Source: an uncultured Pelagibacteraceae bacterium (GTDB taxonomy: Bacteria; Pseudomonadota; Alphaproteobacteria; Pelagibacterales; Pelagibacteraceae). Taken from it: DNA of 40,718 bases. The notes under the pieces were generated by a model. The model was given only the letters and a program-made list of their open reading frames with translations. It ran no database searches and was not told where the DNA came from. The position numbers and the translations under genes are program-made. Below, piece by piece: positions 33,397 through 40,718 of this stretch (positions are counted from its first letter, which is position 1; each line of letters begins with the position of its first letter). The stretch spans positions 1 to 40,718 of the forward strand of contig CACOMK010000008.1 of assembly GCA_902628305.1 (NCBI GenBank), written 5' to 3'.

Positions 33397-34389
33397 TTAT
33401 CCACCAGTTTTTGATAAATTTATTGTTGACCCAGTATTACCCAATTCTAAATAATGAGACTTTTTTTTAAACTGCATTTGTCTCATTACTAAATCTTTTA
33501 ATTCGTTTAACTGATCATCTTTTTGTAAAAGATGTCTTAAATTAATTCCAGTATTTCCAAAAAGACAAAGTCTCAAATCACCTCTTGATGTAATTCTTAG
33601 TCTATTACATGATTTACAAAAATCTTTTGAATATGGTGCAATAATACCAAACTTTCCTTTATATTTAGAGTTAATATAATTTAAAGAGGGTCCTGCATCT
33701 TTACCAAATGTTTGATAAATCCATTTGTTTTCCTTTAAGTATTCTTTAAAAATTTTTGATGAAACATGATATTTATTAAAATAATCTAAATTATCACCAG
33801 TTCTCATTAATTCTATGTATCTGAAATCAATTTTATTTTTTTCTATATATTTAGCCCAACTATTAAAATCTTTTATTGATGAATTTACTCCATTTAAAAG
33901 TACAGCATTAATTTTAATAATTTCAAAACCTATATTTTGTAAATTTTCTATACCATGTAAAATTTCTGGTAACCTGTCATGACCAGTAATATTTTTAAAT
34001 ATTTCTCTATTTAAACTATCTATACTTATGTTTATACCAGTAAGCCCACTTTTAACTAACTGTTCAGCTTTTTTATCTAACATATAGCCATTTGTGGTAA
34101 TAGACACATTTTGAATTCCTGCTTCAAATTTTAATACTTTTATAATATCAAAAAAATCTTTTCTTACTGTTGGTTCGCCACCTGTAATTCTAATTTTGTT
34201 TACACCTAGCTGAGAAAAACATCTTGCAAGTCGTTTTATTTCTTCTAAATAAAGAAACTTTTTGCTATCACTTTTATCTACTTGATATCCATTAGGTAAA
34301 CAGTATCCACATTTAAAATTGCATACATCTGTTATAGATAATCTAATGTATGGAAAGGTTCTGCCAAAATTATCTTTTAAATTATTCAT
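33397..34389 (-). CDS. moaA: GTP 3',8-cyclase MoaA
   Basis: The 330-residue radical-SAM enzyme catalyses the first Moco step. The N-terminal [4Fe-4S] cluster motif is CNFKCGYC, and the C-terminal second cluster is CKSCNRLRITSRGDLRLC. The GG end (STINLSKTGG), required for activity, is present. RITGGEPTVRKDF and NISIDSLN also fit. A TTG directly upstream would add one Met; the ATG at 34387-34389 is preferred. It heads the moaACDE-msrPQ operon; the 63-base gap upstream holds no obvious Moco riboswitch. Confidence 0.97.
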   Translation of the reverse strand: MNNLKDNFGRTFPYIRLSITDVCNFKCGYCLPNGYQVDKSDSKKFLYLEEIKRLARCFSQLGVNKIRITGGEPTVRKDFFDIIKVLKFEAGIQNVSITTNGYMLDKKAEQLVKSGLTGINISIDSLNREIFKNITGHDRLPEILHGIENLQNIGFEIIKINAVLLNGVNSSIKDFNSWAKYIEKNKIDFRYIELMRTGDNLDYFNKYHVSSKIFKEYLKENKWIYQTFGKDAGPSLNYINSKYKGKFGIIAPYSKDFCKSCNRLRITSRGDLRLCLFGNTGINLRHLLQKDDQLNELKDLVMRQMQFKKKSHYLELGNTGSTINLSKTGG

Positions 34390-34452
34390 CAATAAAGTAT
34401 TTTATCACATTACAATGTATTAAAAAATTAGATTATTGGAGTTTATCACTCT

Positions 34453-35754
34453 ATGAATACCAGTATTGACAATAATTTAAAAAATGAAATTGATAAAACA
34501 ATAAGCCTATTTAAACAAAAAAAATTTAATGAGGCATTGATTTTATCAAATAAATTAATCGAAAAAGAAAATAATATCCCTTTTTTGCTTAATCTAAATG
34601 GATTAATAAATTTGAGTTTAGAAGAATGGTCAAGTGCAGTTTTAGCATTCCAAAAAGCATTAGAATGTGACGTTAATTATGTAGAGGCTTATAACAATAT
34701 GGGTGTTGCTTATAGTCATTTGGGTGATCAAGACAAAGCTATTAAAAATTACACTAAAGCTATTCAGGCAAAAAAAAATTATTCAAATGCTTATAACAAT
34801 TTAGCAAGCCTTTATGATGATAATGGAAAATATAATGATGCCGTTATAAATTATGTTAACGCATTAAAATTTAATCCAGAACATTTTAATGCACAAAATA
34901 ATTTAATTCATTTAATTAATTTTTTTAATCCAAAAAATGCTAAAAATAATCCGATTATCAAAGCTAACAACGAAATAAAAAATATAGAAATAGATGTTTC
35001 TATTAATAACAATATTTCAAATGCGATTATATTTAAATATTTATCAAAGTGTAATCAGATTTTAAAAAAAAATATTAAAAATTTATCTTTTTTTGACTCC
35101 CAGATACATAGAAGAAATGGTCATGATTTAAATTGTGAGAGACATCATAAAGTATTTAATAAATATAATGTTATACCACAATATTGCTTTAGTTGTTTTA
35201 AAGTTCAAATTGAGCTTCAAAATGTAACACACTTATTTAAATTATTTTTCATTTTTGATCAAATCACACTACCAAAAGACAACATAAGAAAATGTTTTAT
35301 AGAACTAAGACCGGGCATACCTGGAACATACAAGGGTTTAATTTATTGTTCAACTGTCGAAGATGCTGAAAATGTTTGTAAAATTACAAAGCCATTTATT
35401 GAAAAATTAATTAAAAAAAATTTTGAAATTAAAATTAAAAGAGGTTGTACGGAATTTGATTTAGCTTTTCCTGGGTATAAAGATATTAATAATTTAAACA
35501 AAATTAAATATGATCAAGAATGGAAAAATAAAGAAGAATTGATTGATGAAGAAATTTATAACGGCAGTAAAAAAAAAAAAAATATTTTTAACAAAAGTTT
35601 ATCTGGTGTTTGTTTGGGAGATGTACTAATTATGAATAATTGGTTAAATTATGCAAAATTAATTAATGATATGACATACAAAGATATTACCAGTGAAATT
35701 ATTTTTTCAGAATATATTTATCAAGCTGTAAAGAAAAGAAATGAACAAAATTAA
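34453..35754 (+). CDS. TPR protein with unrecognised Cys/His C-terminal domain
   Basis: The 433-residue protein has an N-terminal TPR array (about 10-150): AYNNMGVAYSHLGDQDKAIKNY and AYNNLASLYDDNGKYNDA are clear repeats. The remaining ~250 residues match no family I know. They contain a Cys/His-rich stretch HRRNGHDLNCERHH (C228, H231, H232) with C245 and C248 in QYCFSCFKV, then FIELRPGIPGTYKGLIYCS, and RGCTEFDLAFPGY near 330-342. The Cys/His spacing could bind a metal. No signal peptide is seen. It stands alone between moaA (divergent) and the sugar genes (convergent). A protein-recognition role for the TPR part is inferred. Confidence 0.8.
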   Translation: MNTSIDNNLKNEIDKTISLFKQKKFNEALILSNKLIEKENNIPFLLNLNGLINLSLEEWSSAVLAFQKALECDVNYVEAYNNMGVAYSHLGDQDKAIKNYTKAIQAKKNYSNAYNNLASLYDDNGKYNDAVINYVNALKFNPEHFNAQNNLIHLINFFNPKNAKNNPIIKANNEIKNIEIDVSINNNISNAIIFKYLSKCNQILKKNIKNLSFFDSQIHRRNGHDLNCERHHKVFNKYNVIPQYCFSCFKVQIELQNVTHLFKLFFIFDQITLPKDNIRKCFIELRPGIPGTYKGLIYCSTVEDAENVCKITKPFIEKLIKKNFEIKIKRGCTEFDLAFPGYKDINNLNKIKYDQEWKNKEELIDEEIYNGSKKKKNIFNKSLSGVCLGDVLIMNNWLNYAKLINDMTYKDITSEIIFSEYIYQAVKKRNEQN

Positions 35755-35766
35755 AATTAATTAGAA

Positions 35767-36780
35767 TTAAAACTTAATTTTTATTTGTTTTCTTTGCTTT
35801 AATGAAATTAAAGCAGCATCAGCTATGATTAAAGCTCTTCTTCCATCTTCAAAACTTGATTTAGGGGATTTTTTTTTTCTTGAATATAAAGCTAATTCAT
35901 CAAGTTGAAGTCTGTAAGCATCAACGTATCTATCGATGAAAAAATTTAAAAGTGGCTGTTTTTGTGATGTATTATTTTTCGTAAATATTTCAGTTTCATT
36001 TTCATTTTTATTTCCTGATATAAGCATTCCTTTCGAGCCAAATAATTCAACTCTTTGATCGTATCCAAAGCTGCAATGTCTGGAATTAGTAATAATACAT
36101 TGTACGCCTTTTTTCGATTTTAATAGACAAGAGGCTAATTCATAATCTTTAATTCTGTTAAATCTTTTATCTGAAATATTACTAGCTGTAGTAAAAATGC
36201 TTTCTATTTCATCCTCATCCAAATAAAATCTAAGTAAATCAAAATCATGAATCATCATATCTTTAAATATACCACCAGATATTTTAAGATAACTTAATGA
36301 AGGTGGGGCAGGATCTCTACTAGTGATTATTATTTTTTCTAGTTTTCCAATCTTATTTTTTCTAAGCTCTTTTTTAATAGAATTGTGTCCAGGATCATAT
36401 CTTCTATTGAAACCCAATTGTATTTTAGGATTATATTTTTTGATTACTTTTAAACAAGTATTAACTTTGTTTATATCTAAATCTAAAGGTTTTTCACAAA
36501 AGATTACTTTTTTGTGTTTAGCTGCTTCTTTTATAAATTTAATATGAGTAAAAGTACTAGATGCAATAAATACTAAATCTATGTTTTTATCTCTAAAAGC
36601 TTTTTCAGGGTTGATTATATTAATTGAATTAAATTTTCTTGATATTTTTTGAGCTAACTTCTTGCTTATATCAAAAGTATATTTTAAATTAAAACTTTGA
36701 TGGTTGGTTAAGTTTTCAGCATGCATTTGGCCTATTCTACCTAGACCAATTAATGCAACGTTTATTTTATTTTTACCCAT
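35767..36780 (-). CDS. iolG: Gfo/Idh/MocA oxidoreductase, inositol 2-dehydrogenase-like (IolG)
   Basis: The 337-residue NAD(P) enzyme has an N-terminal Rossmann GLGRIGQMHAENL and the family lysine in CEKPLDLD (K97). QLGFNRRYDPGHNSIKKEL and KDMMIHDFDLLRFYL are typical of myo-inositol 2-dehydrogenases. The catalytic Asp/His lie in IHDFDLLR. It overlaps the second oxidoreductase by 19 bases on the same strand. Related enzymes also act on other inositols or sugars, so the substrate stays open. Confidence 0.88.
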   Translation of the reverse strand: MGKNKINVALIGLGRIGQMHAENLTNHQSFNLKYTFDISKKLAQKISRKFNSINIINPEKAFRDKNIDLVFIASSTFTHIKFIKEAAKHKKVIFCEKPLDLDINKVNTCLKVIKKYNPKIQLGFNRRYDPGHNSIKKELRKNKIGKLEKIIITSRDPAPPSLSYLKISGGIFKDMMIHDFDLLRFYLDEDEIESIFTTASNISDKRFNRIKDYELASCLLKSKKGVQCIITNSRHCSFGYDQRVELFGSKGMLISGNKNENETEIFTKNNTSQKQPLLNFFIDRYVDAYRLQLDELALYSRKKKSPKSSFEDGRRALIIADAALISLKQRKQIKIKF

Positions 36781-37910
36781 TTTTTACTTTTTGATGAAAG
36801 CTTACAAGCATCTATAAACTTTGCAGTTTCAAACCCTTCGTCTTCATTTGGAAAAAAATCGCGTTTTTTTGTTTTACTTTTAAGTGAAACTGCAAATTCT
36901 TTATATATATTTGCAAATGCGTCTAAATAACCTTCTGGGTGACCGAACTTAATTCTAGAAAAATTCTTTGAAAAGCCTGCATTGTGGAAACCTCTTTCAA
37001 GAAGTTTCACCGCGCCTTTCGAGGGATTTAGTTTTAAGTACCCAGGATCATTTTGAACCCACTCTAAACTTCCTTTATCACCAAAGACCCTTATTCTTAA
37101 TCCGTAAACTCCTCCTCTAGCCATAACATTAGTCCAAAACATACCTTTTGCGCCGTTAGAAAAATTAATCATGACTTGAGCATTGTCGTCCATTTTTATC
37201 TTTGGGGAAATTTGTTTTATATCTGCCAAAACATTTTTTCCTTTTAAACCAGATATATATATAGCTAAATGATATGCATGCGAACCAATTTCATTTAATA
37301 CAGCTGATGATCCAACAATTTTTTTATTTAGTTTCCATTTTAATTTCTTTTTTGCGTTTCTGGCATTGATAGAAGAACCATCAGACCAATCCTGGACATA
37401 TTCAACATTTATCATTTTTACTTTTCCAATCTTCCCTTTCTCTACAAGAATTTTCGCTTGTCTAACCATTGGATAAGCAGAATAGTTATGAGTAAGTGCA
37501 TATTTAATCTTTTTATTTTTTTTTATAGATTTAAAAAGTTTTTTTGCTTGTTCTAAATTACCTGCAAAAGGCTTATCAGAAATTATATTTATATTTTTTG
37601 AAATAAATTTTTCAGCAATTATTTGATGACTTGACGGAGGTGTCATAATAGCAACCACATCAATTCCATCTTCTCTCTTTGACTCTTTTTCAGCCATTTC
37701 TTTATAATTCAGATAACATCTATCTGCTGAAATACCTATGCTGTTGCCAAACTTATTGGAGATTTTAACATTTCTTGAAAAAACACCAGCTACTATTTCG
37801 TAGTGATTATCAAATCTAGATGAAATTCTATGAACATGACCAATCCAAGATCCAGGTCCACCCCCTACAATTCCTAAACTTAATTTTTTAGTGTTATTTG
37901 TTTTAAACAT
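36762..37910 (-). CDS. Second Gfo/Idh/MocA oxidoreductase
   Basis: From ATG 37908-37910 the protein has 382 residues. The N-terminal Rossmann motif is GGGPGSWIGHVHRI (16-29) and the family lysine is in ISDKPFAGN (D112-K113-P114). It belongs to a longer-type subgroup often placed in inositol/sugar clusters of alphaproteobacteria (AxGVFSR, MTPPSSH, NEIGSHAYHLAIY). An upstream extension to 37979 enters the iolE-like gene and is rejected. Only 28 bases separate it from the divergent iolE. It likely oxidises or reduces a polyol or keto-sugar. Confidence 0.88.
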   Translation of the reverse strand: MFKTNNTKKLSLGIVGGGPGSWIGHVHRISSRFDNHYEIVAGVFSRNVKISNKFGNSIGISADRCYLNYKEMAEKESKREDGIDVVAIMTPPSSHQIIAEKFISKNINIISDKPFAGNLEQAKKLFKSIKKNKKIKYALTHNYSAYPMVRQAKILVEKGKIGKVKMINVEYVQDWSDGSSINARNAKKKLKWKLNKKIVGSSAVLNEIGSHAYHLAIYISGLKGKNVLADIKQISPKIKMDDNAQVMINFSNGAKGMFWTNVMARGGVYGLRIRVFGDKGSLEWVQNDPGYLKLNPSKGAVKLLERGFHNAGFSKNFSRIKFGHPEGYLDAFANIYKEFAVSLKSKTKKRDFFPNEDEGFETAKFIDACKLSSKSKKWVKIK

Positions 37911-37938
37911 TGAATATATCTTAGCAAAAAAAATTTTT

Positions 37939-38841
37939 ATGTCAGTAAAATTAGGAATAGCACCAATAGCATGGAGCAATGATGATATGCCAGAACTCGG
38001 TGGCGAAACCTCTTTAGAACAATGTTTGTCCGAAGCAAGTCAGGCAGGATTTATAGGAATAGAGTCTGGAGGAAAATTTCCAAAAAATTCTAAGGAATTA
38101 ATTCCAAAATTAAGAAAATTTAACTTAAATCTTTGCTCTGGTTGGTATGGAGCAAATTTGAGAAAAAATTTAGTCGAGGAAGAAAAAAAAATTATTCAAA
38201 ATCAACTGAAGTTATTTAAAGATTGCAATTCACCATGTATAGTTTTTGCAGAAGTTTCAGGTTCAATTCAAGGAAATCCAAACAAAAAACTTTCAAGTAG
38301 ACCAAAGATGGACCAAGATGAGTCTAAACAATATTATAAAAAAATCTCAGAAATGGGTAAATATTTGTATGACGAAGGTATGCCACTTGCTTACCATCAT
38401 CACATGGGAACCATAATAGAAACAGAGGAAGATATAATAAGATTATTAGAAAACACACATGAAAGTGTAAAATTAACATTAGATACAGGTCATATGTTGT
38501 TTGCACAAGGTAACTCACTTGAAATTTTAAAAAACTTTAGTGAAAGAATTATTCATATTCATTGTAAGGATATAAGAAAAAAAGTTTTAGAAAAATCTTT
38601 AAGAGAAGATTTGAGTTTTAGAGATGCATTTTTAGAAGGTGTTTTTACAGTTCCTGGGGATGGTTGTATTGATTACAAACCAATATTTAATTTATTAAAA
38701 GAAAAAAATTATTCAGGTTGGTTAGTAGTTGAAGCTGAGCAAGATCCAGTAAAAGCAAATCCTTTTGAATATGCAAAAATTGGTTATAAATATTTAACCG
38801 ATACTTTAAATATTTGTAATATACATATTTATAAAAATTAA
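37939..38841 (+). CDS. iolE: IolE-like inosose dehydratase (sugar-phosphate isomerase/epimerase fold)
   Basis: The 300-residue xylose-isomerase-type TIM barrel has the usual IolE length. Matches include IAPIAWSNDDMPELGG, AGFIGIESGGKFP, AYHHHMGTIIETEEDI, LTLDTGHMLFAQG, IHIHCKDIRKKVLEK and FLEGVFTVPGDGCIDYKP. The divalent-metal Glu/Asp/His ligands are present. IolE dehydrates scyllo-inosose in inositol degradation. The ATG at 37939 is chosen because the family begins with the VKLGIAPI strand; an earlier start at 37891 overlaps the divergent gene. It is alone on the plus strand amid minus-strand partners. Confidence 0.92.
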   Translation: MSVKLGIAPIAWSNDDMPELGGETSLEQCLSEASQAGFIGIESGGKFPKNSKELIPKLRKFNLNLCSGWYGANLRKNLVEEEKKIIQNQLKLFKDCNSPCIVFAEVSGSIQGNPNKKLSSRPKMDQDESKQYYKKISEMGKYLYDEGMPLAYHHHMGTIIETEEDIIRLLENTHESVKLTLDTGHMLFAQGNSLEILKNFSERIIHIHCKDIRKKVLEKSLREDLSFRDAFLEGVFTVPGDGCIDYKPIFNLLKEKNYSGWLVVEAEQDPVKANPFEYAKIGYKYLTDTLNICNIHIYKN

Positions 38842-38906
38842 TTTACTATAATTATAGATAGAAACTTAAACTTTAAAAAATCTAAAATTTTGAGTTAGTT
38901 TATATT

Positions 38907-39872
38907 TTATATTTTAACTATCTTGGATCTTTCCAATTTTTTGTCAAAAAAATCTAAAATATTTTGAATTGTTTCTATTCCCATTCTAGTCATGCACTCC
39001 TCTGTAAAAGCAGCTGTATGTGGGCTCAAAAATAATTTATCATTTTTAAGCAGAGGATTATTTGAACTAGGTGGTTCAACCTCAAAAACGTCTAAACCAG
39101 CTCCAAGAATTAGATTTTCATTTAATGCTTTATTTAGATCTATTTCATTTATCACTCCACCCCTTGATGCATTAATTATAATGCAGTTTTTTTTCATATT
39201 TTTGAGTAAATTGTAATTGATTATGTTCTTAGTTTTTTCATTAAGTGGTACATGAAGAGATATAGCGTCCATATTTTTTGAAACTTTCTCTAAACTATCA
39301 ACTTTTATACCACCATGTTTTTCAATCAACTCTTTAGAAACAAAAGGGTCATAAACATAAACTTTCATTTCAAATCCATGACATCTTTTAATCAAAGCTT
39401 GACCAATTCTACCAAAACCAGCAATTAATATATTTTTATTCCACAACTCTAGTGTTTTAGGAAGTTTATTTCTCTCATTAAAATTTCCACTTTTTACAGC
39501 ATTATCGTACATATTACCTTTTTTTGAAATATGTAGAAGCATAAACATAACATGCTCAGCTACAGCAACAGCATTTGCTGTAGAGGTAATAGCAAGAGTA
39601 ATGTTCTTACTTTTTGTTATATTTAAGTCAATATTATCATAGCCAACACCATGTCTTGAAATAATTTTTAGTTTAGATGCGGCCGCAATTACTTCACCAG
39701 AAAGTTTGGCTGTTCTGATGGAAACACCATCACAGTCCTTTATCTTAGATTTTAAAAATTTGTTATCTGTATTTTCTACTATTTCGAATTCATAATTAGA
39801 ATTATTTTCTAATAATTTAATACCAGCAGCATGAATAGACTGAATAATTAAAATTTTTTTTTTACTACACAT
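38907..39872 (-). CDS. D-isomer-specific 2-hydroxyacid dehydrogenase (SerA-like)
   Basis: The 321-residue NAD enzyme has the Rossmann motif AGFGRIGQALIKRC (151-164) ending in VYDP. The catalytic triad is R237 (NASRGGVIN), E266 (DVFEVEPP) and H285 (SPHTAAFTEE). The substrate-binding loop SRHGVGYDNID is typical of 3-phosphoglycerate dehydrogenase-like enzymes. It lacks the ACT domain and is short, so it is not serine-pathway SerA proper but a catabolic 2-hydroxyacid dehydrogenase. ATG 39870-39872 is chosen; a longer N terminus up to 39977 enters the dhaK-like gene and has no family match. Confidence 0.88.
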   Translation of the reverse strand: MCSKKKILIIQSIHAAGIKLLENNSNYEFEIVENTDNKFLKSKIKDCDGVSIRTAKLSGEVIAAASKLKIISRHGVGYDNIDLNITKSKNITLAITSTANAVAVAEHVMFMLLHISKKGNMYDNAVKSGNFNERNKLPKTLELWNKNILIAGFGRIGQALIKRCHGFEMKVYVYDPFVSKELIEKHGGIKVDSLEKVSKNMDAISLHVPLNEKTKNIINYNLLKNMKKNCIIINASRGGVINEIDLNKALNENLILGAGLDVFEVEPPSSNNPLLKNDKLFLSPHTAAFTEECMTRMGIETIQNILDFFDKKLERSKIVKI

Positions 39873-39917
39873 ATTTAAATTTAAATAAGAATTTTGTATT
39901 ACGAAAATTAATATAAA

Positions 39918-39937
39918 ATGTAAATTACTTTTTACAT
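39918..39937 (-). terminator. Candidate hairpin after the DhaK-like gene
   Basis: A perfect 7-base inverted repeat ATGTAAA-TTACTT-TTTACAT spans the stop codon of the DhaK-like gene. In the direction of that gene it is followed by a T-rich tract (TTTATATTAATTTT). The stem is all A/T but one pair, so it would be a weak intrinsic terminator or attenuator between this gene and the dehydrogenase gene. Confidence 0.3.
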
Positions 39938-40718
39938 ACCCCAACGCATGGCAGCAGTATGAACAGGTGCATCCCAATTTTTCAAAATCTCTTGATCACA
40001 TTTCGTAAGAGTTATAGATGCTCCTTGCATTTCAAGAGATGTGCAATAATTACCAACTAAACTTCTTGTGATTTCAATTCCTTTTGATTTTAAAATTTCA
40101 CACGCATCATCATATACTAAATATAATTCGGTGAGAGGAGTTCCACCCATGCCATTTACAAAAAGAAGTGTCTTTTCATTTTTTTGTGGTTTTAAATCAT
40201 CAAGTATAGCTTCCAACATGTTATTTACTATTGTTTTTGAAGATTGAATTTTCTCTCTCTTTCTTCCTGGTTCACCATGTATACCAACACCAAACTCCAT
40301 TTCATCATTTCCAATATCAAAAGTTGGTTTGCCTGCAGCAGGAACTGTACAGCTGGTAAAAGCTACCCCCATAGTACCTGAGTTTTTGTTTACTTTTTCA
40401 CCAAGTTTTTTACATTCTGCTAAAGAACCCCCATTTTCTGCAAAAGATCCAACAATTTTTTCAACCAATACTGTTGCAGCCACACCTCTTCTACCTGTTG
40501 TGAACGTAGAATCTTCAACTGCCACATCATCATTAGTAATGATACTATCATTTTTTCCTGAGTACATTTCTGCACCCATTTGAAAATTCATAATATCTCC
40601 AGAATAATTTTTAACTATAAACAATACACCTGCACCACTATCAACATGTTCAGCAGCTGCTTGCATTTGATCTGGAGTAGGTGCTGAAAAAACAAAACCT
40701 GGACATGCTGCATCTAGC
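39932..40718 (-). CDS. dhaK: DhaK-type dihydroxyacetone/erythrulose kinase subunit, 5' end beyond the window
   Basis: The frame remains open to the window edge: beyond the first Met it reads LDAACPGFVFSAPTPDQM, so the gene starts outside and 261 residues are visible of a usual ~330-355. LFIVKNYSGDIMNFQMGAEM, GRRGVAATVLVEKIVGS and the GVGIHGEPGRKRE motif, with the His that covalently holds the ketone substrate, mark the Dak1/DhaK fold. The ATP-binding DhaL part is not fused at the C terminus and no dhaL follows. The substrate may be dihydroxyacetone or a C4 ketose such as erythrulose. It is transcribed toward the 2-hydroxyacid dehydrogenase gene, 59 bases away. Confidence 0.88.
   Translation of the reverse strand, partial: LDAACPGFVFSAPTPDQMQAAAEHVDSGAGVLFIVKNYSGDIMNFQMGAEMYSGKNDSIITNDDVAVEDSTFTTGRRGVAATVLVEKIVGSFAENGGSLAECKKLGEKVNKNSGTMGVAFTSCTVPAAGKPTFDIGNDEMEFGVGIHGEPGRKREKIQSSKTIVNNMLEAILDDLKPQKNEKTLLFVNGMGGTPLTELYLVYDDACEILKSKGIEITRSLVGNYCTSLEMQGASITLTKCDQEILKNWDAPVHTAAMRWGM

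Noticed and set aside
39873..39977. N-terminal extension of the 2-hydroxyacid dehydrogenase starting MGCTCSYCC
   Set aside because: It overlaps the DhaK-like gene, has no family similarity, and the family's first strand begins at the later ATG.

Overview
The window is AT-rich, about 97-98 % coding, with 43 protein genes packed back to back; I count roughly 0.9 kb of intergenic DNA in total and no gap above 140 bp. Gene content (standalone NDUFA12 and DUF2155 genes, HdaA next to AspRS, DUF1244, an IscR-SUF operon with SufU, split AccB/AccC, an acidic insert in the S1 domain of RNase E) and the extreme compaction point to an alphaproteobacterium of the SAR11/Pelagibacterales type. This is inferred from gene content and composition; there is no rRNA here to confirm it. 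I see no tRNA, rRNA, CRISPR array, IS element, integrase or phage gene.

Layout. 1-16.3 kb is housekeeping: the 3' part of an HdaA-like DnaA regulator, aspS, a standalone NrdJ-tail-like protein, NDUFA12, a DUF2155 protein, accC-accB-aroQ (reverse), thiS-thiG, RNase E (reverse), PBP1a, prfB with its programmed +1 frameshift, an AsmA/YhdP-like envelope protein and tyrS (reverse). 16.4-18.2 kb holds anmK and an alpha/beta hydrolase. 18.3-24.5 kb is one Fe-S assembly operon, iscR-sufB-sufC-sufD-sufS-sufU-sufT-sufA, preceded by a good IscR type-1 box and, further upstream, a Fur-box-like sequence. Then come a 56-residue unknown ORF and glnA.

26.2-29.9 kb carries YbaK, an EamA transporter, a homocysteine S-methyltransferase, a 2OG-Fe(II) oxygenase and a TauE/SafE permease. 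29.9-34.4 kb is a molybdenum-cofactor island: moaB on the plus strand, and moaA-moaC-moaD-moaE-msrP-msrQ-DUF1244 on the minus strand. It couples cofactor synthesis to the one visible molybdoenzyme, the periplasmic methionine-sulfoxide reductase MsrPQ.

34.4-40.7 kb looks accessory. A TPR protein with an unrecognised Cys/His-bearing C-terminal domain is followed by a sugar/polyol gene set: an IolG-like dehydrogenase, a second Gfo/Idh/MocA oxidoreductase, an IolE-like inosose dehydratase, a D-2-hydroxyacid dehydrogenase and a DhaK-type kinase that runs off the window. The rest of the myo-inositol pathway (IolB, IolC, IolD) is not in view, so the substrate is open. This set and the TPR protein are the best candidates for undescribed biology; most of the remainder is standard streamlined core genome.
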